From: Desulfitobacterium sp.
Lineage (GTDB): Bacteria > Bacillota > Desulfitobacteriia > Desulfitobacteriales > Desulfitobacteriaceae
Length of the DNA: 5,419 nt
Assembly: GCA_012799495.1 (NCBI GenBank)
Contig: JAAZLD010000305.1
Span: 1 to 5,419, forward strand
Reading direction: 5' to 3'
Numbering within the stretch: position 1 is the first letter of the stretch; each line of letters begins with the position of its first letter. Below the pieces are notes generated by a model that did not search any database, was not told the origin of the DNA, and was given only the letters and a program-made list of their open reading frames with translations. The translations under genes and the position numbers were made by a program. Shown one piece after another: positions 1 to 5,317 of this stretch.

Positions 1-56
1 CCAGGGCTGATGATACTTGGACCGCAGGGTCCTGGGAAAGTAAGTAGTTGCCAGGT
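1..56 (+). rRNA. rrf: 5S ribosomal RNA, 3' end (partial)
   Basis: The first 56 bases match the 3' half of bacterial 5S rRNA. The conserved GATGATACTTGG segment is followed by a GC-rich hairpin (CGCAGGGTCCTGGG region), then GGGAAAGTAAGTAG, and finally GCCAGGT, which in a full 5S pairs with the missing 5' end. The 5' half lies outside the window. A perfect intrinsic terminator starts eight bases later, so this 5S is the last gene of its rRNA operon. The exact mature 3' end (about 55-56) is estimated from the closing-helix sequence. Confidence 0.92.
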
Positions 57-63
57 AAGAGCA

Positions 64-90
64 AAAAGACCATCATCTCGATGGTCTTTT
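64..90 (+). terminator. rRNA operon intrinsic terminator
   Basis: AAAAGACCATC (64-74) and GATGGTCTTTT (80-90) form a perfect 11-bp stem around the 5-base loop ATCTC. The 3' arm ends in TTTT and the 5' arm begins in A's, so the hairpin could work in both directions. Its position directly after the 5S rRNA makes it the rRNA operon terminator. Confidence 0.9.
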
Positions 91-290
91 CGTGTATATA
101 CATAGCGAAATCATCAACTTTAGATGCTTAATTTATAGAAAAAGTATTGTATATATTTGTTACTATAATGATTTGAATTCCTTATGAGGAATTAAGCTTC
201 TCTACAGTTCCACCCGTTCATCCTTCGCGCTAAGTGTTCTTCACCAGAACTGCGCTCCGGAGAAATGCTCCACCTCCTCAAAGTAAATTG
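91..290. other. Gene-free spacer with a GC-richer, dyad-rich block (about 195-280)
   Basis: No convincing gene lies here. The flanks are very AT-rich, but about 195-280 is clearly richer in GC and full of short complementary pairs. GTTCT (236-240) pairs with AGAAC (246-250) around TCACC. GGAG (259-262) pairs with CTCC (268-271). As an alternative long-range pairing, CAGTTC (205-210) matches GAACTG (247-252). A separate hairpin, AATTCCT/AGGAATT, sits at 176-193. The + strand also shows CACCTCCT (271-278), identical to the anti-Shine-Dalgarno core. This could be a structured RNA, a dispersed intergenic repeat or rRNA-associated debris; I cannot tell which. Confidence 0.35.
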
Positions 291-319
291 TTGAGTTGTG
301 ATAATTAAAAGAGTATAAT
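291..319 (+). promoter_or_regulatory. Sigma-A promoter for the small acidic protein gene
   Basis: The -35 element TTGAGT (291-296) is followed after exactly 17 bases by a perfect -10 element, TATAAT (314-319). Transcription would start near 326, giving a leader of roughly 30 bases that contains the Shine-Dalgarno sequence. The upstream rRNA operon is terminated at 90, so this gene is expressed independently. Confidence 0.75.
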
Positions 320-341
320 GACAAAAACTGAGGCTTCATTC

Positions 342-348
342 GGGAGGT
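342..348 (+). promoter_or_regulatory. Ribosome binding site that favours a TTG start
   Basis: GGGAGGT (342-348) is a strong Shine-Dalgarno sequence. Only two bases separate its GGAGG core (343-347) from the ATG at 350, which is too close for efficient initiation. The in-frame TTG at 356 lies eight bases away, near the optimum for Firmicutes. The site therefore points to TTG 356 as the start. Confidence 0.6.
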
Positions 349-355
349 AATGGAT

Positions 356-853
356 TTGTCAGCGGATGATGGAAAAATTATTGATTTTATGGAGTATAAA
401 GATAGACGAGACCGCCAAGAAGAAGTTTCTTCTAATAATATAGATACTGTAGAAACGGAATTTCAGGGAAGGTTGGATTTAACTACTGAAGAAGCAGAAA
501 TGATTATTTTTTGTCTGCGCTTAGGACGTGAGTATTTTCAGTACGAGCTAGAAGTAACGGAGTTTCCAAATGAAACTATTCAACCTCAAAAGGACTTTGA
601 AACTGCTAATGAGCTTATCGATAGGATTCAATTTGAAGTCCTTAAGCTTCATTTAGATAATAATTTTATTCTAACTTTAAGTACTGCAGAATTAGCATTC
701 ATTCTTGATTGTCTTGAGATGATTCGCAATGCTGTTAAACATGGTATAGATGTGTTTCAAGTTGAGGAAAGAGATAAAGAGCATTATCTAAGCTGGTTAG
801 AAGATACTTATACCTATCTGTTAGAAGTATATGAGATGTGGCGATTATATTAA
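356..853 (+). CDS. Small acidic protein of unknown function with an internal duplication
   Basis: I do not recognise this 165-residue protein (167 if ATG 350 is used). It is acidic and predicted mostly helical, with no signal peptide or membrane segment, so it is probably cytoplasmic. Numbering from TTG 356, residues 39-61 and 105-127 align without gaps and share the pattern L-x-L-[ST]-T-x-E-x(4)-I-x-x-C-L. Each copy is followed by further acidic, helical sequence, so the protein looks like two copies of a unit of roughly 60 residues. It has its own sigma-A promoter and a strong Shine-Dalgarno, which argues that it is a real expressed gene. The start is set at TTG 356 by Shine-Dalgarno spacing; ATG 350 is the alternative. 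It converges on norB and sits directly downstream of an rRNA operon, so the context gives no functional clue. Confidence 0.8.
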   Translation: MSADDGKIIDFMEYKDRRDRQEEVSSNNIDTVETEFQGRLDLTTEEAEMIIFCLRLGREYFQYELEVTEFPNETIQPQKDFETANELIDRIQFEVLKLHLDNNFILTLSTAELAFILDCLEMIRNAVKHGIDVFQVEERDKEHYLSWLEDTYTYLLEVYEMWRLY

Positions 854-878
854 AAAGCTTGGCATAGAAAGCCAGGCT
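852..878 (-). terminator. Intrinsic terminator of norCB
   Basis: Read on the minus strand, AGCCTGGC (878-871) pairs with GCCAAGCT (863-856) around the loop TTTCTAT, with one G-T wobble, and a T-run (860-852) follows at once. It lies about 20 bases past the norB stop. It overlaps the end of the convergent upstream gene, whose own transcripts may also stop here, although the + strand has only a poor T-tract. Confidence 0.7.
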
Positions 879-898
879 GTTATACTTTAGGCTTATTT

Positions 899-2245
899 TT
901 AGTACGACTGCTGATTTGTTTTTCTTGTTGTTGTCCACCAGATTTTAAATATCTGATAGACTATGATTGCACTTCCCAAGGTAAACAATCCGCCTCCTAA
1001 TACTCTAAAGAAAAGATAAGGAAAGATCATGGAACTGACTTCCATAAAGTCCATGTTCAAGCCTCGCCAAAAGTAAGCTTGAATTAATCCTGCAATTATC
1101 AATAATGTGCTCATTACAATTAGCCCCACATTAAGTAAGAGAATTCCTATGACCCCATATTGGTATGATCTTTTTTCTAAAGATTGATTTTCGCTTAGAA
1201 TATAGTAGGCACCACCTAAGACTAAAAAACCCATAGTTCCAAACAATGCAAGATGAGCATGGCCGGAAGTTAAATATGTACCGTGAGTATAAAGATTGAC
1301 CCAGGGAATGGTGATAAATAAACCCAGTAAAGTAGCTCCAGTTAAATGGTGAAAAATACTACTGATTATCATATAGAGGACTAACTTTTCTCTATTTTTG
1401 GTAAGCCATTTCTTTTTCAGTCCTTTGTAAATCATAATTGCAAGTAAGAACACAGGAATACTTTGTACCACACTAAAAAATGTTCCAAGGAAGAGCCAAA
1501 TTGCAGGGAAGCCGATCCAGAAATAATGATGGCCTGTACCGAATAAGCCACCTACCACAGATAAACTCGACTCTAGGTAAAGCCAATTTTCCATATCTTT
1601 TTGCTTCACGATACCATTAATAATGAAAAAAGCCATAATGAAGCCACTGGCCATTAATTCAAAAGCCATCTCTTCCCACAGATGAACAACCCAGAATTTA
1701 ATTGCTTCAACAGCGACTGGATTATGATAACGAACCAGATTAGGAATCAATAACATACATAAAAACACCATACCGATAGACATTACTCCCAGAACGGGAG
1801 TTGCTTTTTTTCTATGAAGCCATACTGTTTTCAATAAGTTATATGTTCCAAGTAGAATACCCAAAGCAATACCGCCATAAAAAACTAGTAAACCATCAAG
1901 ATATTCTCGCCCATTACCGATTCCCAAAGTTAAAGTTCCGAGTTGACCTAAGGAACTGAATAAGAGGATGAAAAATTGCCATTTGGAAATTTGGGGTGAA
2001 TATAAATCTTCTTTCAGCTGGACAATCGTAAAATGTTGGACTATACCCATCATGCCCATGGCAGGCCAGAAAGTAGCTAAAAACAAATGAATTGCTCGTC
2101 CATATTCAAAACTTACGGGAGAAGGTAGATCTGGATAAACTAAAGATGTAGCACCCAGGAGAGCAACAAAGCTTTGGATAGCAAAAAGGAATACAGAATA
2201 TAGAATATACCAGCGAGCAATTTGCTTTCCCATTATATTTTTCAA
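899..2245 (-). CDS. norB: Nitric oxide reductase large subunit NorB (cNOR-like), Gln at the second active-site Glu position
   Basis: This 448-residue, roughly 12-helix membrane protein belongs to the haem-copper oxidase superfamily. It should reduce 2 NO to N2O in the cytoplasmic membrane using electrons from NorC. Its length is close to classical cNOR NorB, with no qNOR-type N-terminal extension. Ligands read in the expected order: H53 (GRAIH, low-spin haem b), H188 with E192 and E196 (HLWEExxxE), H239-H240 (GTGHHYFW, FeB), and H329 and H331 (SGHAHLALFG, high-spin and low-spin haems). E192 matches the FeB-ligand Glu211 of Pseudomonas NorB. Glu280 of that enzyme, 21 residues past the second His of the HH pair, is Gln261 here (SVVQSIPV). 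The start is a TTG overlapping the norC stop (TTGA), which suggests translational coupling; ATG at codon 5 (2233) is less likely because it has no suitable Shine-Dalgarno. No norD, norQ, norE or norF homologue is in the window. Confidence 0.9.
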   Translation of the reverse strand: MKNIMGKQIARWYILYSVFLFAIQSFVALLGATSLVYPDLPSPVSFEYGRAIHLFLATFWPAMGMMGIVQHFTIVQLKEDLYSPQISKWQFFILLFSSLGQLGTLTLGIGNGREYLDGLLVFYGGIALGILLGTYNLLKTVWLHRKKATPVLGVMSIGMVFLCMLLIPNLVRYHNPVAVEAIKFWVVHLWEEMAFELMASGFIMAFFIINGIVKQKDMENWLYLESSLSVVGGLFGTGHHYFWIGFPAIWLFLGTFFSVVQSIPVFLLAIMIYKGLKKKWLTKNREKLVLYMIISSIFHHLTGATLLGLFITIPWVNLYTHGTYLTSGHAHLALFGTMGFLVLGGAYYILSENQSLEKRSYQYGVIGILLLNVGLIVMSTLLIIAGLIQAYFWRGLNMDFMEVSSMIFPYLFFRVLGGGLFTLGSAIIVYQIFKIWWTTTRKTNQQSY

Positions 2246-2643
2246 GGTTTATCTTCACCTTCAATTTCTACTGGAACTGGTGGCCATCCTAGAGTAGGAA
2301 TGGTACTGAGAAATTCAAAATAGCTATATATTGCTTCCACTTCCCTTTTCCTTAAGGATTGATGAAATACCTTCTTATGAGGTGGTATTAAGGATGGAGA
2401 AGAAAAGAACTCTTCCATTTCCTTTATAGTCATTTCTGAAGCTATAGATGTAAGATCTTTCCCTACATAACCTCCATGTCCGAAAATGGTATGACAGCTT
2501 ACACAGTTGTATTGCTGCCACACTATTTTACCAGCTACGACCTCTTCACTGATGGTTTTATCTAATCGCCAAGAAAAAATAACGACGATAGAAAATATAG
2601 CAAAAGAGAGAGCAGAAAGTATTGCAAAGGTATGGAATCTCAA
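2242..2643 (-). CDS. norC: Nitric oxide reductase cytochrome c subunit NorC, lacking the usual Met haem ligand
   Basis: This 133-residue protein has an N-terminal signal anchor (about residues 6-24) and an extracytoplasmic monohaem cytochrome c domain. The haem motif is C47-V-S-C50-H51, within the NorC signature CxxCHTIxGxGxY, followed by KDLT in place of the usual PDLT. The C-terminal GWPP (119-122) is also typical of NorC. It should pass electrons to NorB. In classical NorC a KMP motif about 40 residues after CxxCH supplies the axial Met; here the aligned segment is K-K-V92-F-H94-Q, with no Met nearby. H94 or H89 might be the sixth ligand. The start is TTG at 2643, because an in-frame stop lies three codons upstream and no ATG occurs before residue 71. 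A weak Shine-Dalgarno (AGGGTG, 2656-2651) lies seven bases upstream. norB follows with a four-base overlap. Confidence 0.88.
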   Translation of the reverse strand: MRFHTFAILSALSFAIFSIVVIFSWRLDKTISEEVVAGKIVWQQYNCVSCHTIFGHGGYVGKDLTSIASEMTIKEMEEFFSSPSLIPPHKKVFHQSLRKREVEAIYSYFEFLSTIPTLGWPPVPVEIEGEDKP

Positions 2644-2664
2644 AACCTTTCACCCTATTCTTTT

Positions 2665-2703
2665 GTAGCCCAGTTAGATTTTTTATATTTGCAAACAGGC
2701 TAC
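2665..2703 (-). promoter_or_regulatory. Dyad in the norC leader (possible operator or RNA hairpin)
   Basis: GTAGCC (2665-2670) and GGCTAC (2698-2703) are inverted copies. Just inside them GTT (2673-2675) and AAC (2694-2696) also pair, giving nine base pairs with a small internal loop and an 18-base AT-rich centre. The dyad starts about 20 bases upstream of the norC start codon. I found no convincing sigma-A promoter and no clean FNR/CRP-type site between norC and the cupin terminator, so its role is a guess. Confidence 0.3.
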
Positions 2704-2790
2704 TTTTCTGATGTTAGTATTCCCAGATTAAAGATCATTACTTATGGAAAAGGTAGAAGTATAGAGAGAGAGTAACGAATAAAACAGGTA

Positions 2791-2841
2791 TATAAAATAA
2801 AGGCTGCCCTTAGTTATACCTAGATTTAACCAAGGACAGCC
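2791..2841 (-). terminator. Intrinsic terminator of the cupin gene
   Basis: On the minus strand, a 14-base arm (2841-2828) pairs fully with 2815-2802 around a 12-base loop, followed by the T-rich TTTATTTTATA (2801-2791). Two of the 14 pairs are G-T wobbles on the minus strand but C-A mismatches on the + strand, so the structure belongs to minus-strand RNA. It lies about 43 bases past the cupin stop and separates that gene from norCB. Confidence 0.8.
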
Positions 2842-2883
2842 AAATTTGACTATTAATGCAGTTTATTAACTTCAGGTTATTTA

Positions 2884-3228
2884 TTAGCTTTCATTTAAGA
2901 CTAAGGCCATCATAATTAGATCTTCGTCTGTATTGTTTTCCATCCCATGACTTTCCCCAACTTTAATGAGGCAGACATCACCAGGTTCTACTTCATGACG
3001 GGAACCGTCGTTATCGATAAAAGTACCTTTTCCGGAAAGGATAAAGTAGGGTTCGGTATTTCCTACGTGCTGATGAAAACCAATACTACTATGGGGCTTA
3101 ATTATAACTTGGGCATACAATGCCCCATGGCCCATTAACTCCTCTTTGTTTAAAATATGACGAAATATAACTTCACCTTTTCCACCACGGGCATTGTTGA
3201 CTCTTTCTTCCACTGTTTTTCTAATCAT
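2884..3228 (-). CDS. Small single-domain cupin protein (Cupin_2 type)
   Basis: This 114-residue soluble protein is one cupin beta-barrel. Motif 1 reads G50-F-H52-Q-H54-x(4)-E59-x(6)-G66. Motif 2 runs from G83 through G91-E-S-H94 to N98. The 3-His/1-Glu metal set (H52, H54, E59, H94) is complete, so it probably binds a divalent metal. The usual Pro of motif 2 (GX5PXG) is Lys89. Cupins of this size include isomerases, small dioxygenases and sensors, and the sequence does not choose among them. The start ATG at 3228 has a G-rich Shine-Dalgarno (GGGGGGAG, 3240-3233) four bases upstream. The gene lies upstream of norCB on the same strand, but a strong terminator separates them, so a functional link to NO reduction is only a possibility. 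It is divergent from the acyl-CoA ligase gene. Confidence 0.85.
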   Translation of the reverse strand: MIRKTVEERVNNARGGKGEVIFRHILNKEELMGHGALYAQVIIKPHSSIGFHQHVGNTEPYFILSGKGTFIDNDGSRHEVEPGDVCLIKVGESHGMENNTDEDLIMMALVLNES

Positions 3229-3262
3229 ACTACTCCCCCCTCAGAATTCAAATTACGAAACT

Positions 3263-3291
3263 ATCTTAGCATATAATGAATGATTCAAAAA
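3263..3291 (-). promoter_or_regulatory. Candidate promoter of the cupin gene
   Basis: On the minus strand an extended -10-like TGCTAAGAT (3271-3263) has a weak -35-like TTTTTG (3291-3286) 17 bases from its hexamer. The small palindrome TGAATGATTCA (3277-3287) lies inside this promoter and could be an operator half. The match to consensus is only moderate. Confidence 0.3.
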
Positions 3292-3360
3292 GAGAAATAG
3301 TGCCATTCAATTAGAAAAAACTACTCTTAAATGTTAAGTACCAACCGCTAAGAGCGTAAC

Positions 3361-3432
3361 TATTGAATAGACAGAATATTTGTACTACTATGAAAAAGAT
3401 CTTATTAAATACTTTGTTATTGAATAGATAGA
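3361..3432 (+). repeat. 15-bp direct repeat upstream of the acyl-CoA ligase gene
   Basis: TATTGAATAGACAGA (3361-3375) and TATTGAATAGATAGA (3418-3432) match at 14 of 15 positions and start 57 bases apart. The first covers the candidate -35 element and the second lies in the predicted leader. This arrangement would suit two binding sites for one regulator, but the sequence alone does not identify it. Confidence 0.45.
3363..3391 (+). promoter_or_regulatory. Candidate sigma-A promoter of the acyl-CoA ligase gene
   Basis: TTGAAT (3363-3368) and TACTAT (3386-3391) are 17 bases apart, each matching four of six consensus positions. Transcription would start near 3398, giving a leader of about 90 bases. 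The -35 element lies within the first copy of a 15-bp direct repeat. Confidence 0.4.
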
Positions 3433-3487
3433 GAATTGAGAGGATGGATAAGTGGTAAGGGAGTAATAAAATAAAGGAGTGGGGAAG

Positions 3488-5107
3488 ATGAAAGAGTCTA
3501 GTTGGTTCAAATTCTACGAAGAAGGGGTAAGAAAAACCTTTGAGATTGATGATGTATCTTTATACGATATGTTTGCAAATAGCGTAAAAAACTTTCCAGA
3601 TAACCCAGCAATTATTTTCGGCGGAAAGACCTGGACCTATGCTCAAATGAACCAGGAAGTGGATCAATTGGCTAATGCCCTCTTGGGTTTAGGTGTTAAA
3701 CCTAAAGATCGGATCTCTATCAATGGCCCTAACTCTGCTAACTGGATAATTAGCTTCTTTGCAATTATGAAAGTTGGCGCTATTGTTGTTCAGACGAACC
3801 CCCTTTATGTTGAAAACGAGCTTAAGGCCTTATTGAATGACTCTGGAGCAATCGGCATGATTACTGTTGGTCCCCTATATCCAAGAGTTCAGGCAATCCG
3901 CGGTGAAACATCACTAAAATGGGTTTTAGTAGAGGGTCTAAAAGCCATGGGAATGGCTGAAGATGAGGGTACATTAGATTTTCATGCATGTGTAAAGGAT
4001 GCCAAGGAAGTAGAATGGACTAAGCCAGAAATATCCCCTCAAAAGGATGTGGCTGTTCTCCAATATACTGGTGGTACAACAGGTCTTCCTAAAGGTGCAC
4101 AACTTACCCATTCCAATCTTTATGCTAATGCCCTTCAAGTTGTGGAATGGACCAAGGCAGAACCTGGTAAAGAAAGAAGTCTTTGCGTAATTCCTCTATT
4201 CCATATTTATGCTTTATCAGTTTGTCTCACTAGCACTATGCTTGCCGGTGGTGCTATAATTCCTGTACCAAAATTCGATGCGGACTTGATTCTCCAATTA
4301 ATTAACGATGCAAAGCCCACTCAATACCCTGGTACTCCTACCATGTATGTTGCTTTGGTTAACCATCCTAAGATCAAAGAATATGATGTATCTTCCATAA
4401 AATCTTGTGTCAGCGGTTCTGCTCCACTGCCAGTAGAAGTAGCGATACGTTTTGGGGAATTAACCGGTGGCAAGCTTGTTGAAGGATATGGTTTATCTGA
4501 AGCATCTCCTGTAACTCATATTAATCCTATGGGCAATGCCCGTGTTGGATCTATAGGTATTCCTGTATCCAATACAGAAGCAAAGATCGTTGATATCGAA
4601 ACAGGGGAAAAAGAGCTATCTCCTGGAGAAGTAGGAGAATTAGCAGTTAAAGGTCCGCAAGTTATGCTGGGATACTGGCAAAAGGAAAATGAGACCAGAG
4701 CAGTTTTACGTGATGGTTGGCTCTATACTGGAGATTTAGCCCATATGGATGAAGATGGATTCTTCTATATTGTGGATCGGAAAAAAGATATGATTATTTC
4801 CGGAGGATATAATGTTTATCCTCGAGATATCGAGGAAGTCCTCTATGCTCACCCTGCAGTTATGGAGGCAGTGTGTGCTGGAATACCCGATTCATATTGG
4901 GGAGAAATGGTTAAAGCTTATGTAGTCCTGAGAGAGGGTCAAAATGCTTCAGAGGAAGAGCTTATTGAATATATGAAAACTAAGTTAGCATCCTATAAAG
5001 TTCCCAAACAAGTGGAAATTCGTAGTGAACTACCAAAAACAGCTGAAGGTAAAGTTTTAAGACGCTTCTTAATCGAAGAAGAAAAAGCAAAACTTGCTGG
5101 AGAATAA
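3488..5107 (+). CDS. fadD: Long-chain fatty-acid--CoA ligase (FadD/LcfA-type AMP-forming ligase)
   Basis: This 539-residue cytoplasmic or membrane-associated enzyme belongs to the adenylate-forming ANL superfamily. It should activate a fatty acid with ATP to an acyl-adenylate and transfer it to CoA. All core motifs are intact: the phosphate loop YTGGTTGLPKG (193-203), GYGLSE (333-338), WLYTGDL (411-417, with ribose-binding D416), the hinge DRKKD followed by SGGYNVYPRDIE (from 430), and the C-terminal catalytic lysine in TAEGK (K522). The stretch around TQYPGTPTMY and SIKSCVSGSAPLPVEV closely resembles Bacillus LcfA/FadD, which favours a long-chain fatty acid, although the acid specificity cannot be read with certainty. 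The start is ATG 3488, eight bases after the strong AAGGAG (3474-3479); the in-frame GTG at 3479 overlaps that Shine-Dalgarno and is rejected. The gene is monocistronic, ending at a strong terminator, and is divergent from the cupin gene. Confidence 0.93.
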   Translation: MKESSWFKFYEEGVRKTFEIDDVSLYDMFANSVKNFPDNPAIIFGGKTWTYAQMNQEVDQLANALLGLGVKPKDRISINGPNSANWIISFFAIMKVGAIVVQTNPLYVENELKALLNDSGAIGMITVGPLYPRVQAIRGETSLKWVLVEGLKAMGMAEDEGTLDFHACVKDAKEVEWTKPEISPQKDVAVLQYTGGTTGLPKGAQLTHSNLYANALQVVEWTKAEPGKERSLCVIPLFHIYALSVCLTSTMLAGGAIIPVPKFDADLILQLINDAKPTQYPGTPTMYVALVNHPKIKEYDVSSIKSCVSGSAPLPVEVAIRFGELTGGKLVEGYGLSEASPVTHINPMGNARVGSIGIPVSNTEAKIVDIETGEKELSPGEVGELAVKGPQVMLGYWQKENETRAVLRDGWLYTGDLAHMDEDGFFYIVDRKKDMIISGGYNVYPRDIEEVLYAHPAVMEAVCAGIPDSYWGEMVKAYVVLREGQNASEEELIEYMKTKLASYKVPKQVEIRSELPKTAEGKVLRRFLIEEEKAKLAGE

Positions 5108-5154
5108 AAAGTTATTAGCTTGAATAACCTTAAATAATCTACACTAGACGAAAA

Positions 5155-5202
5155 AGAGGAGCTTATCTACCTTAGGTAGAGGCTCCTCTCTTAACTTTTT
5201 TT
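5155..5202 (+). terminator. Strong, probably bidirectional terminator after the acyl-CoA ligase gene
   Basis: AGAGGAGC (5155-5162) pairs with GCTCCTCT (5182-5189). Beyond a small internal loop, TCTACC (5166-5171) pairs with GGTAGA (5175-5180) around TTA, for 14 base pairs in all. On the + strand seven T's follow (5196-5202). On the minus strand the A-run at 5151-5155 gives an immediate T-tract, so the hairpin could also stop transcripts of the convergent gene at the right edge. Confidence 0.85.
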
Positions 5203-5231
5203 ATCTTGGATTACATTTCAGTTGCAACTCT

Positions 5232-5279
5232 CTAAAGGTACAATTTACTAAAGGTATAATTCACTAAGGGGCAATTTTC
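5232..5279. repeat. Three tandem 16-bp AT-rich repeats
   Basis: CTAAAGGTACAATTTA (5232-5247), CTAAAGGTATAATTCA (5248-5263) and CTAAGGGGCAATTTTC (5264-5279) are back to back. The first two differ at two positions. The third is more divergent and aligns best with a one-base gap. They lie between convergent genes, outside any reading frame I can support. Confidence 0.6.
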
Positions 5280-5317
5280 CTACCAAAGAAAGACTTAAAG
5301 CTTTTCATAGGAAAATT
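5273..5317. repeat. 10-bp inverted repeat beside the right-edge gene's stop
   Basis: AATTTTCCTA (5273-5282) and TAGGAAAATT (5308-5317) are perfect inverted copies around 25 bases. The right arm touches the stop codon of the minus-strand gene, and the left arm overlaps the last tandem repeat. The stem is AT-rich and has no clear T-tract, so it is a weak terminator at best. Confidence 0.45.

Noticed and set aside
147..169. TTGTAT and TATAAT as a second promoter after the rRNA operon
   Set aside because: The spacing is only 11 bases, and no -35 element exists at the proper distance.
241..273. 10-codon GTG frame on the minus strand inside the GC-rich block
   Set aside because: The GTG overlaps its own Shine-Dalgarno-like sequence and the frame stops after ten codons.
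735..938. 67-codon minus-strand open frame
   Set aside because: It overlaps the end of the acidic protein gene, the norB terminator and the norB stop, and its peptide has no family features.
2718..2745. FNR-like site in the norC upstream region (TGATC...ATC on the minus strand)
   Set aside because: The half-sites have the wrong spacing and several mismatches to TTGAT-N4-ATCAA.
2947..3138. 63-codon + strand open frame
   Set aside because: It lies wholly inside the cupin gene on the opposite strand, and the cupin frame has complete metal-binding motifs.
3277..3287. TGAATGATTCA as a FadR-type operator
   Set aside because: It resembles half-sites of the Bacillus FadR box, but the arms are too close together and the surrounding bases do not match, so it is noted only as a small palindrome.
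3479..3487. GTG start at 3479 for the acyl-CoA ligase
   Set aside because: The GTG overlaps the AAGGAG Shine-Dalgarno itself; ATG 3488 is eight bases downstream of it.
5111..5128. GTTATT/AATAAC hairpin just after the acyl-CoA ligase stop
   Set aside because: It is short, AT-only apart from one pair, and has no T-tract; the stronger terminator follows at 5155.
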